Of a DNA stretch of 12,048 nt, positions 1-5,601 are shown in pieces (positions within the stretch are counted from its first letter, which is position 1; every line of letters starts with the position of its first letter). Below the pieces are notes generated by a model. The model saw only the letters and a list, made by a program, of their open reading frames with translations. It was not told the DNA's origin and did no database searches. The stretch spans positions 1 to 12,048 of the forward strand of contig JACQGW010000148.1 of NCBI GenBank assembly GCA_016199325.1. The letters run 5' to 3'. The translations under genes and the position numbers were made by a program. The DNA is from Chloroflexota bacterium (lineage in GTDB: Bacteria > Chloroflexota > Dehalococcoidia > JACQGW01).

Positions 1-348
1 CCCCCGACCCCCAACCCCCGACCGAAGAAGGTCGAGCGCCGTCTCGACAAGGATCTCGGTCTCTGGCCGCGGGATCAGGACCCGGCGGTCGACGAGGAAC
101 GGGTGGCCGAAGAACTCCCGCTCGCCGACGACGTACGCGGTCGGCTCGCGCAGGAGCCGGCGGTCGAGCGCCCGGCCGAGCCGGTCTTGCTCATCAGCGG
201 ACAGCGGATGGTCCGGGTGAGTGTAGAGGTAGGCCCGGGAGCGGCCGAGCGCGTGCATCAGGAGCACCTCGGCCTCGACGGCGGCATCCTCGATGGCGGC
301 ATGGGCCAGGCGTGCCCGCCCGTCCTGTAGCGCCTCCTGAATGGTCAT
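1..348 (-). CDS. prmC: Peptide chain release factor N5-glutamine methyltransferase PrmC (HemK), N-terminal part
   Basis: PrmC uses S-adenosylmethionine to methylate the glutamine of the GGQ loop of release factors RF1 and RF2 in the cytoplasm. Only the first 116 codons are present; the gene runs off the left edge before the methyltransferase motif I. The visible part is the helical N-terminal substrate-binding domain (MTIQEALQDGRARL at residues 1-14), then the conserved EPTAYVVGEREFFG and VLIPRPETEILVE stretches that lead into the catalytic domain in this family. It starts 19 bases after the stop of prfA, its substrate gene, a classic pairing. The ATG has no obvious Shine-Dalgarno sequence, so translation may be coupled to prfA. 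The last visible residues (SGVGGRG) come from a C-rich stretch at bases 1-20 and look like an interdomain linker. Family assignment is seen from motifs and context; catalysis is inferred. Confidence 0.9.
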   Translation of the reverse strand, partial: MTIQEALQDGRARLAHAAIEDAAVEAEVLLMHALGRSRAYLYTHPDHPLSADEQDRLGRALDRRLLREPTAYVVGEREFFGHPFLVDRRVLIPRPETEILVETALDLLRSGVGGRG

Positions 349-367
349 GGGCAGCGGTGGGGCCGGG

Positions 368-1450
368 TCAGGCGGCAGCCCACGCCTCCTTCAGGCGCTC
401 TGCCTGGTCGGCGGTCGCGACGGCGTCGATGATGTGATCGATCTCGCCGTCCAGGACCGCCGGCAGGTTGTGGACGGTCAAGCCGATCCGATGGTCGGTC
501 AGGCGGTCCTGCGGGAAGTTGTAGGTCCGGATCTTCTCCGCCCGCTCGCCGGTGCCGACCTGCGAGCGTCGGGTCTCGGTGACCTCCTCGAACTGCCGGC
601 GCCGCTCGGCGTCGTAGAGGCGGGCGCGGAGGACCGAGAGCGCCTTCAGCTTGTTCTTGAGCTGCGATCGCTCGTCCTGGCAGGTGACCACCAGCCCGGT
701 CGGCAGGTGGGTGATCCGCACCGCGGTCGCCACCTTGTTCTCGTTCTGGCCGCCGGCGCCGCCCGAGCAGAACGTGTCGATCTTGAGGTCGTCGTCGCGC
801 ACGGTCACCTCGACGTCGTCGACTTCCGGGAGGACGGCGACCGTCGCCGTCGACGTGTGGATCCGGCCGGATGCCTCGGTGTAGGGAACCCGCTGGACCC
901 GATGGACGCCGCTCTCGTACTTCAGGCGGGAATAGGCGCCCTGGCCGTGGACCTCGAAGACGATCTCCTTGAAGCCGCCGATGCCGTTCTCGTTCTGGTC
1001 GACGACCTCCACCCGCCAGCGCTTGCTCTCGGCATAACGGCTGTACATCCGGAAGAGGTCGGCAGCAAACAGCGCCGCCTCGTCGCCGCCGGTGCCGGCT
1101 CGGATCTCGACGATGACGTCGCGCTCGTCGTTCGGGTCTCTGGGCAACAGGGAGACCTTGATCTGTTCGAGCAGCCGCTCACGGTGGATCCGGAGCGTGT
1201 CGAGCTCCTCGCGCGCCAGCGCGACCAGCTCGTCGTCCAGCCCCTCGCGGAGCATCTGCTCGGTCTCGTGGAGCTGCTGCTCGGTCGCCCTGAGGTTCCG
1301 ATAGCGGCCAACAACCTCCTCGATGCCCCGCTGCTCGCGCGCGAGGCGCTGAAGCTGATCGACGTCCGCCAGCACGTCGGGGCGGCCCATCAGATTGTTC
1401 AGCTCCTCGTACCTTCGCTCGACGTCGGCCAGCTTGTCCAGCATCGTCAT
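368..1450 (-). CDS. prfA: Peptide chain release factor 1
   Basis: RF1 recognises UAA and UAG in the ribosomal A site and triggers peptidyl-tRNA hydrolysis. The 360-residue product has the usual length. It shows the stop-codon recognition tripeptide of RF1 type (PYT, residues 189-191, in HRVQRVPYTEASGRIHTS) and the catalytic GGQ at 233-235, followed by the conserved RITHLPTG and CQDERSQLKNK segments. The PxT tripeptide separates it from RF2 (SPF). The start is fixed by an excellent Shine-Dalgarno sequence, AGGAGGTG at 1458-1465, seven bases before the ATG. The gene has its own promoter at 1523-1551 and is followed by prmC. Two mild oddities are Tyr in the middle of the tripeptide, where Ala or Val is common, and GGQNENK instead of the frequent GGQHVNK. 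Confidence 0.97.
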   Translation of the reverse strand: MTMLDKLADVERRYEELNNLMGRPDVLADVDQLQRLAREQRGIEEVVGRYRNLRATEQQLHETEQMLREGLDDELVALAREELDTLRIHRERLLEQIKVSLLPRDPNDERDVIVEIRAGTGGDEAALFAADLFRMYSRYAESKRWRVEVVDQNENGIGGFKEIVFEVHGQGAYSRLKYESGVHRVQRVPYTEASGRIHTSTATVAVLPEVDDVEVTVRDDDLKIDTFCSGGAGGQNENKVATAVRITHLPTGLVVTCQDERSQLKNKLKALSVLRARLYDAERRRQFEEVTETRRSQVGTGERAEKIRTYNFPQDRLTDHRIGLTVHNLPAVLDGEIDHIIDAVATADQAERLKEAWAAA

Positions 1451-1457
1451 CGACGGT

Positions 1458-1502
1458 CACCTCCTCTCAGGGGCAAAGGAAACCCCCCATCTGCTGGGGG
1501 GT
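1458..1502 (-). promoter_or_regulatory. prfA leader: perfect hairpin just upstream of a strong RBS
   Basis: Read on the minus strand, ACCCCCC (1496-1502) pairs with GGGGGGT (1482-1488), extended by one A-T pair, giving 8 bp around a 5-base loop. It is followed by TTTCCTTT and then by the ribosome binding site AGGAGGTG at 1458-1465. The hairpin lies inside the prfA 5' leader, downstream of the predicted promoter. The T-tract is interrupted, so it is a weak terminator candidate. It could act as an attenuator or simply stabilise the mRNA 5' end. Structure is seen; function is inferred. Confidence 0.5.
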
Positions 1503-1522
1503 CACGCACATCGCTATCATAC

Positions 1523-1551
1523 ATTATACCCCCGGCACGGCCTGGATTCAA
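1523..1551 (-). promoter_or_regulatory. Sigma70-type promoter for prfA-prmC
   Basis: On the minus strand TTGAAT (1546-1551, 5/6 to the -35 consensus) is separated by exactly 17 bases from a perfect TATAAT (1523-1528). Transcription would start near 1515, leaving a leader of about 65 bases that holds the hairpin and RBS before prfA. Confidence 0.8.
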
Positions 1552-1563
1552 CGGCTCGGCGAA

Positions 1564-1626
1564 CCGAGTGATGAGCAATGAGTAGTATTCCCACTCATCA
1601 CTCATCACTCACTGCTCATCACTCGG
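1564..1626. repeat. Inverted heptamer array, GAGTGAT family, at the ferredoxin 3' end
   Basis: Arms 1564-1583 and 1607-1626 are inverted copies 20 bases long with one mismatch; the 23-base centre is filled with more of the same heptamer. Read on the minus strand the element is five GAGTGAT-like heptamers followed by three inverted ones. The stop codon of the ferredoxin gene (1605-1607) lies inside it and its last four residues (MSSE) are encoded by it. Stop codons occur in all three frames of both strands: on plus, TGA at 1569, 1572, 1579 and TAG at 1583; on minus, TGA complements at 1595, 1602 and 1609. It sits between the ferredoxin 3' end and the prfA promoter, so a terminator or RNA-end stabilising role is plausible. 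Confidence 0.85.
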
Positions 1627-1928
1627 TCGATCAACCGGGCGGCGTCGGCCGGCCGGACGTGCGTGATGACGCTGCCGGCGCCGGTCAGATCGACGCTCGG
1701 CCCCTCGCGACACCGATCCAGGCAGCCGACCGTTCGGACCGATACCCGTTCGTCGAGCCGGCGCCGCCAGACCTCGCGGTCAAGGGCGCCCCGCACGTCT
1801 TTCGAGCCGGCCTTCCGGCAGGAGCGGCCGACGCAGACGCCGATCGCGCACGGCTCCTGCTCGGATGCCCGCACCGGGAGAGGCAGAAGCTGCCGCTCTT
1901 TGGATTTCGCTTTGTGCTTGTTTGCCAT
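1605..1928 (-). CDS. Thioredoxin-like [2Fe-2S] ferredoxin family protein
   Basis: The 107-residue product matches small (2Fe-2S) ferredoxins with a thioredoxin-like fold, related to the NuoE cluster domain. Likely cluster ligands are Cys32-x4-Cys37 in IGVCVGRSCRKAGS and Cys69-x3-Cys73 in VGCLDRCREGPSV; an extra Cys27 precedes them. The C-terminal VRPADAARLIDR helix is also typical. It would be a cytosolic one-electron carrier; the partner is unknown. The N-terminus is lysine-rich (MANKHKAKSKERQ) without a signal peptide. The ATG lies 3 bases after the stop of the GH172 gene and has no clear Shine-Dalgarno sequence, so coupling is likely. The end of the gene runs into a GAGTGAT heptamer array, so the last few residues may be recent additions. 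Fold assignment is fairly secure; the redox role is inferred. Confidence 0.85.
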   Translation of the reverse strand: MANKHKAKSKERQLLPLPVRASEQEPCAIGVCVGRSCRKAGSKDVRGALDREVWRRRLDERVSVRTVGCLDRCREGPSVDLTGAGSVITHVRPADAARLIDRVMSSE

Positions 1929-1931
1929 ACT

Positions 1932-2999
1932 TCAAGTATACTCGATCGCTCCCGCCGGCGTGATCGGCAGCCGCTCGGCGACCGGCAGCAGCGGCGGGAA
2001 CGAGACGTGGGGCTCGACCTGATACCAGTAGGCCGTGGACGAGTAGTCGTCGGAGCGGCGGTTGGCGTGGCCGTGCTCGACGGTCACGCGGATGTTCCGC
2101 TCGAACCGGATCGGGGCGAGGACGTGGTAGCGGTAGAACGAGACCGGGTCGTGCCAGTTCCGGCCGCCGCCGAGCGTGACCCCGTGGAACGGGCTCGAGT
2201 ACTCCTGCGTCGGGCAGTAGGCCGTGCCGAAGTAGTCCTCGGTCCCGGTGCCGTGCAAGCGCGGCGGCCAATCCCGCTCGGGATCCTGGTCCACCCAGAT
2301 CATGTCGTCGCCCTCGCCGGGCCAGTCCCACTCCTCGGAACGGCGGAGGTTCTGGATGTCCAGGTGGCAGCCGACGTAGTGGCCGCGGCCGGTCGCGTCG
2401 AGGATCACGTAGTTGCCGCGGCCGGTCAAGTTCTTTCCCGCCATCTGATAGATCCGGTTGTCGAGCCCCGCCGGGTCGATCCCGTCGCACGGGTTCTGGC
2501 GGCGCCACTGCGCGTGGAAGCGGGCGTCCTCGGGATCGGCGCGGCCGACCCGGACGTAGTCGAGGTAGTAGTAGAGGTTGACCGGCGCCGTCTCGCACTG
2601 GTTCTCGACCTCGATGCGGGCCGCCGTGGCGAACGGCATCGGGAAGAAGCAGGTGAAGCCGCGGCCGTCCTGGGGCGACATCTGGAGCGGGAGCGACCAG
2701 AAGCTCCTGGTCAGCGCGTGGCCGATGCCGAAGAAGTCGCCGATGGGCACCTCCACGCTCGGCGCCGGCTCGCCGTCCCACCACATCCGGAGCACCACCT
2801 TGCGGAGGAAGTGGGGCTCATCGCAGTGCATCGTCGTCCAGATGTGCGTGACCCGGCCGGCGCCGAAGAGGTCGGCCAGCCGCGCCCGGGCGCCGGCCGG
2901 CACGGCGACGAAGTCCCGATTTCCCCCGCTCCGATCCCAGCTCGACACGCGCCCCGGCCGCTCATCCCGCAACCGGGCCAGGTCCGCTAACCCGAACAC
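1932..2999 (-). CDS. DUF2961 / GH172 family glycoside hydrolase
   Basis: This is a 355-residue member of DUF2961, now glycoside hydrolase family GH172, whose characterised members act on alpha-D-fructofuranosides (including difructose dianhydride formation) or alpha-D-arabinofuranosides. Family marks appear in order: VSSWDRSGGNRDF near the N-terminus, GAGRVTHIWTT, LRMWWDGE, SVEVPIGDFFGIGH, the acidic GTGTEDYFGTAY, and SSPFHGVTL. Glu in GTGTEDY (residue 254 from the GTG) is a good candidate for a catalytic acid; I cannot align it to a solved structure here. No signal peptide is seen, so it is probably cytosolic. An upstream in-frame ATG at 3029 overlaps vapC, but GTG at 2997-2999 has GGAGGTG 5 bases upstream and starts 4 bases beyond the vapC stop, so I chose it. 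The true substrate is unknown. Confidence 0.86.
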   Translation of the reverse strand: MFGLADLARLRDERPGRVSSWDRSGGNRDFVAVPAGARARLADLFGAGRVTHIWTTMHCDEPHFLRKVVLRMWWDGEPAPSVEVPIGDFFGIGHALTRSFWSLPLQMSPQDGRGFTCFFPMPFATAARIEVENQCETAPVNLYYYLDYVRVGRADPEDARFHAQWRRQNPCDGIDPAGLDNRIYQMAGKNLTGRGNYVILDATGRGHYVGCHLDIQNLRRSEEWDWPGEGDDMIWVDQDPERDWPPRLHGTGTEDYFGTAYCPTQEYSSPFHGVTLGGGRNWHDPVSFYRYHVLAPIRFERNIRVTVEHGHANRRSDDYSSTAYWYQVEPHVSFPPLLPVAERLPITPAGAIEYT

Positions 3000-3003
3000 G
3001 TAG

Positions 3004-3462
3004 TCACCTCCCGAGCATGCCAATGTCAAAAGCTGGATCGAAGGGGTTGAGGAAGCGCACTCCCTCCAGGAATCGGCCGTGTTCCGCGTCCTCGGTCAGC
3101 AGGTACGGTACTTGATTCAGCCTGGCCGCAGCCCAGATCAGCGCGTCCCAGATGGAGAGGCGGTGCTGGACAACACCGCGGCAGCCCTCCAGAGCAACGG
3201 CCGGTGTGAGGTCGAGCACCCGGCAGAAGCTGGCGAGCCTCTCGACCTGGGCCAGGGCATCGGCCGGTGTCATGGGCTCGGGCAGACGCCGTGTCACGGC
3301 GTTGAAGAACTCCGTCAGGCATTGTACGCTAACAACGGCCCGTTCGTTCTGAATGAGCTGTCCGAGGACGAGCTGCGCTCGCTCCTGCTTTGCAACATCG
3401 CGCCGGTCGTGGGTGTAGACCAGGATATTCGTGTCAACGAGAATAGCGTTCGAGGCGTTCAT
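3004..3462 (-). CDS. vapC: PIN-domain ribonuclease toxin, VapC family
   Basis: The 152-residue protein is a PIN-domain nuclease, the toxin of type II VapBC pairs, which typically cleave specific RNAs such as tRNAs in a metal-dependent way. Conserved acidic positions are visible: Asp10 in ILVDTNILVY, Glu51 in CLTEFFNAVTRR, Asp106 in SIWDALIWAAA and Asp125 in LLTEDAEHG. It overlaps the upstream antitoxin by 29 bases and has its own AGGAG (about 3471-3475) before the ATG. It is slightly longer than many VapC proteins owing to a C-terminal tail (FDPAFDIGMLGR). Its TGA sits inside the Shine-Dalgarno region of the next gene, GH172. The RNA target cannot be told from sequence. Confidence 0.87.
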   Translation of the reverse strand: MNASNAILVDTNILVYTHDRRDVAKQERAQLVLGQLIQNERAVVSVQCLTEFFNAVTRRLPEPMTPADALAQVERLASFCRVLDLTPAVALEGCRGVVQHRLSIWDALIWAAARLNQVPYLLTEDAEHGRFLEGVRFLNPFDPAFDIGMLGR

Positions 3463-3712
3463 CGTAGAGCTCCTCGCGCGTCCACGTGCGGCCCGTCTGC
3501 GGAACGTCCATCTGCCGATGCTCCTGAATGAAGGCCATGAACTCCTTCCACGCCTGTCGGTCCGGCGGCAGCCGTACGGGCGCTCGGCTGACGAGATCGA
3601 TGCCCCGCCGGATCAGCTCGGCCTCGCTAACACCAAGCTCTCTTGCCCGCCGCTTGAGCAGCTCCTCCTGCCTGGGCTCGATGTAGACCTGCTTCCGGAT
3701 CATCTGAGCCAT
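3434..3712 (-). CDS. vapB: Ribbon-helix-helix antitoxin, VapB-like
   Basis: The 92-residue product begins with a short beta segment (MIRKQVYIEP, residues 4-13) and two helices (residues about 14-25 and 29-41, with LGVSEAELIRRGIDL), the layout of a MetJ/Arc-type ribbon-helix-helix DNA-binding domain. The charged, flexible C-terminus (from about residue 50) would wrap and neutralise the VapC toxin encoded immediately downstream with overlapping reading frames. Such antitoxins usually repress their own operon together with the toxin. The start has GGAGG (3718-3722) five bases before the ATG; an ATG at residue 4 is a less well-spaced alternative. Family is inferred from fold pattern and position; naming it VapB rests on its VapC partner. 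Confidence 0.82.
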   Translation of the reverse strand: MAQMIRKQVYIEPRQEELLKRRARELGVSEAELIRRGIDLVSRAPVRLPPDRQAWKEFMAFIQEHRQMDVPQTGRTWTREELYDERLERYSR

Positions 3713-3742
3713 CGTACCCTCCTGCTATACATCATCTTGTAC

Positions 3743-3751
3743 ATTATACCA
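3743..3751 (-). promoter_or_regulatory. Extended -10 promoter for the vapBC-GH172-ferredoxin unit
   Basis: On the minus strand a perfect TATAAT (3743-3748) is preceded by TGG, forming the extended -10 TGnTATAAT. The expected -35 position (3766-3771) falls inside the heptamer repeat and is poor. The 11-mer GGTATAATGTA is identical to that in the prfA promoter. Between this site and the RBS, ATGTA occurs twice (in TAATGTAC and GATGTATA), possible antitoxin contact sites; that last point is speculative. Confidence 0.65.
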
Positions 3752-3758
3752 GGTCGGG

Positions 3759-3776
3759 CGATGAGTGATGAGTGAT
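3759..3776. repeat. Short GAGTGAT heptamer tract at the exporter stop codon
   Basis: About two and a half units of the same 7-base repeat as at 1564-1626 directly abut the stop codon (3777-3779) of the exporter gene. No inverted arm is visible nearby. On the plus strand, TGA at 3762, 3766 and 3773 covers all three frames. It also occupies the -35 region of the vapB promoter. Confidence 0.7.
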
Positions 3777-5207
3777 CTACTGGGCCAGGCCCGGCAGACC
3801 GTGACGCTGCGGCTTTGGGCGGGCGAAGAGGATGGCGATGGCGACCCCGACCACCGCAATCGACCCGAGCGCCAGGACGGCGTCCTGGAACCCCAGGATC
3901 AGGCTCTGGCGCCCGCGCTCGACGCCGTCGAGGCTGCCGGCCAGCGCCAGCTCGTGGAAGTCCCGCCGGACCGCGAAGATCGCCGTCGCCATCGCCTGGC
4001 CGGTGGACATCCCGATGCTTCGGAGCGTCGCAATGAGCGCAGAGGCGGTCCCGATCCGCTCCGGCGGCACGCCGCCCATCACCGCGCTGTAGGTCGGCGT
4101 CAGGAAGAGACCGGCGCCCAGCCCCATCACGCCCAGCGCCACGACCACCTGGATACCCGACGCATCGGCCCCCAGGCGGCTGATCAGGAACAGGCCGCCC
4201 GCCTGGAGGGCGAGCCCGACCGTCGTCAGCGGCCACGGCCCGTGGCGGTCCGAGAGCGTGCCGACCGTCGGCGAGAGCAGGAACATGAGGATGGGAATAA
4301 CGGCCAGGAAGAGCCCGACGGCCGAAGCCGTGTAGGCCAGGCCCTGGACCAGGTAGTACGGGAGCACCAGCGGAATGGCGGGGTACGGGATGAAGTAGGC
4401 CAGCAGGACGGCGCTGAAGGCGGAGAAGGCGCGGTTTCGGAACAGGCGCAGGTCGATCACCGGATCCGGAGTCCGGGCTTCGATCGCCAGGAAAAGGGCG
4501 AGCAACGCGATCGCGGCGGCGCCCAGCGCCAGCAGCGCCGGCGACCCCCAGCCGAGGCGATGGCCCTGGTTGATGGCGATCATCAGACAGACCAGCCCGC
4601 CGAAGAGCGTCAGCGCCCCGCCGACGTCGAACCGGACCCGCCCCAGCGGCCTGGCCGTTTCCCGGAGCACCGCCCAGGCCAGCACGAGCCCCACCAGCCC
4701 GATGGGGATTCGGGCGTAGAAGATGGCGCGCCAGTCCAGCAGGTCGAGGAGGAACCCGGCGGCGATGGGCCCGAGCATCAGCCCCGCGCCGACGACCGAC
4801 TCGGCCAGGCCCAGCGCTTTTCCGCGCTCGTCGTCCGGGAACGCCGCCGTGATGATGGCGTTGCCGTTGCTGATCAGCATGGCGCCGCCCAGGCCCTGCA
4901 GCACGCGGCAGGCGACGAGCTGCCAGAGCTCCTGGGCCAGGGTGCTCAGCGCCAATGCAAGGGTGAAGACCAGGAAGCCTGCCATGTAGACCCGTTTCCG
5001 CCCGACGACGTCGGCGATCCGTCCGGCCGTCAGAAGGAAGCCGGTGAGGGTCAGCGTGTAGGCGAGCACCACCCAGAGGACGGTCTCCGGTCCCGCCGCA
5101 AAGAGCCGGCCAAACTCCGGCAGCGCCACGACGATGCCGCTCGACTCCATCGCGCCCAGGAACATGCCCACGGACACCACAGCAAAGGCCCACCACTTGT
5201 ACGCCAT
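3777..5207 (-). CDS. MFS transporter, DHA2 (14-TM, EmrB/QacA-like) family
   Basis: A 476-residue inner-membrane proton-driven exporter, probably of drugs or other small hydrophobic compounds. The hydropathy pattern fits 14 transmembrane helices. Motif A is seen in the first cytoplasmic loop (GRIADVVGRKR, residues 62-72), and the antiporter motif C follows (GLMLGPIAAGF, 142-152) with DWRAIFY at the end of the helix pair. The N-terminal MESSGIVVALP corresponds to the DHA2 motif LDxTIVNVALP with Glu in place of Asp. The frame is open to 5399, but the extra 64 residues are not membrane-like and cross promoter-like sequence; MAYKWWAFAVVS at 5207, after GGGGGA, gives a standard N-terminus. No regulator gene is adjacent. 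Substrate unknown. Confidence 0.92.
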   Translation of the reverse strand: MAYKWWAFAVVSVGMFLGAMESSGIVVALPEFGRLFAAGPETVLWVVLAYTLTLTGFLLTAGRIADVVGRKRVYMAGFLVFTLALALSTLAQELWQLVACRVLQGLGGAMLISNGNAIITAAFPDDERGKALGLAESVVGAGLMLGPIAAGFLLDLLDWRAIFYARIPIGLVGLVLAWAVLRETARPLGRVRFDVGGALTLFGGLVCLMIAINQGHRLGWGSPALLALGAAAIALLALFLAIEARTPDPVIDLRLFRNRAFSAFSAVLLAYFIPYPAIPLVLPYYLVQGLAYTASAVGLFLAVIPILMFLLSPTVGTLSDRHGPWPLTTVGLALQAGGLFLISRLGADASGIQVVVALGVMGLGAGLFLTPTYSAVMGGVPPERIGTASALIATLRSIGMSTGQAMATAIFAVRRDFHELALAGSLDGVERGRQSLILGFQDAVLALGSIAVVGVAIAILFARPKPQRHGLPGLAQ

Positions 5208-5259
5208 CCAGTCCCCCGGAAAACGGAATCGAGCGCGGCCGCCGGTCGCCTGCGCCGCC

Positions 5260-5289
5260 ATTATGGCACACGCCATCTTCGCGTGTACA
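5260..5289 (-). promoter_or_regulatory. Candidate promoter for the MFS exporter
   Basis: On the minus strand TGTACA (5284-5289) and CATAAT (5260-5265) are spaced by 18 bases, each close to the sigma70 consensus. The 5-3-5 palindrome CTGGG/CCCAG lies directly upstream (5290-5302) and could bind a regulator. The match is moderate. Confidence 0.45.
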
Positions 5290-5545
5290 CTGGGTCTCCC
5301 AGGGCAGGGAGCGGTCTCTGTGTTTCCGCACCATAGTGCAAGTTGTCGAGTAGATCCGGTACGACCCAGACCAAGGAGCCGGGCGCAAAGAAGCGCCATC
5401 TCCGAACCGGGAGAGCGCGCTGGTTCGTAGGTGGCGCTTCGGCGCCCGGCCCCCGGTCTACCAGAAGATCGCGCCAGGCTTCACCATCACGCCCCCATGG
5501 TTGGTTGGGCCGTCTGCTCGATCATTTTCGGACACCTTCGTCATG

Positions 5546-5574
5546 TTGCGATCTCGACCGTGAAGCCCTATGCT
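5546..5574 (+). promoter_or_regulatory. Candidate promoter for the SDR gene
   Basis: TTGCGA (5546-5551) and TATGCT (5569-5574), each 4/6 to consensus, are exactly 17 bases apart. Transcription would begin near 5581, about 10 bases before the Shine-Dalgarno AGGAGG (5591-5596) of the SDR gene. Confidence 0.5.
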
Positions 5575-5601
5575 ACGCACCACACCAATCAGGAGGGGAA
5601 G

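Larger units (their letters stand above)
5208..5601. other. Divergent intergenic region between exporter and SDR
   Basis: No convincing gene lies in these 394 bases. It holds a candidate promoter for each flank (entered separately) and several small palindromes: CTGGG/CCCAG (5290-5302, 3-base centre) just upstream of the exporter -35, GCAC/GTGC (5328-5339), and GGCGC-TTCG-GCGCC (5433-5446), a UUCG-tetraloop hairpin enclosed by a further CTGGT (5420-5424)/ACCAG (5460-5464) pairing. The first is a possible operator. Open frames here are short or in-frame extensions of the neighbours without family resemblance. Confidence 0.6.

Noticed and set aside
341..1585. Long plus-strand open frame of 414 codons opposite prfA
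   Set aside because: It mirrors prfA on the other strand, with low-complexity composition typical of GC-rich antisense frames; prfA itself is unmistakable.
1928..1942. Palindrome ATACTT-G-AAGTAT around the GH172 stop and ferredoxin start
   Set aside because: Six-base arms with a one-base centre cannot form a real hairpin and lie inside an operon; probably chance.
1578..2990. Plus-strand open frame of 470 codons opposite the ferredoxin and GH172 genes
   Set aside because: Antisense shadow rich in Arg, Val, Ala and Asp; no family motif, no RBS, and both opposite-strand genes have clear motifs.
3765..5336. Plus-strand open frame of 523 codons opposite the exporter
   Set aside because: Extremely Gln/Arg/Asp-rich low complexity, the usual mirror of a membrane protein gene; no RBS.
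5207..5399. Upstream extension of the exporter by 64 residues
   Set aside because: Not membrane-like, crosses promoter-like sequence and palindromes; the start at 5207 gives the standard family N-terminus.
5431..5601. Upstream extension of the SDR gene by 57 residues
   Set aside because: AGGAGG before ATG 5602 and the standard SDR start decide against it; the extension has no homology and covers the promoter.
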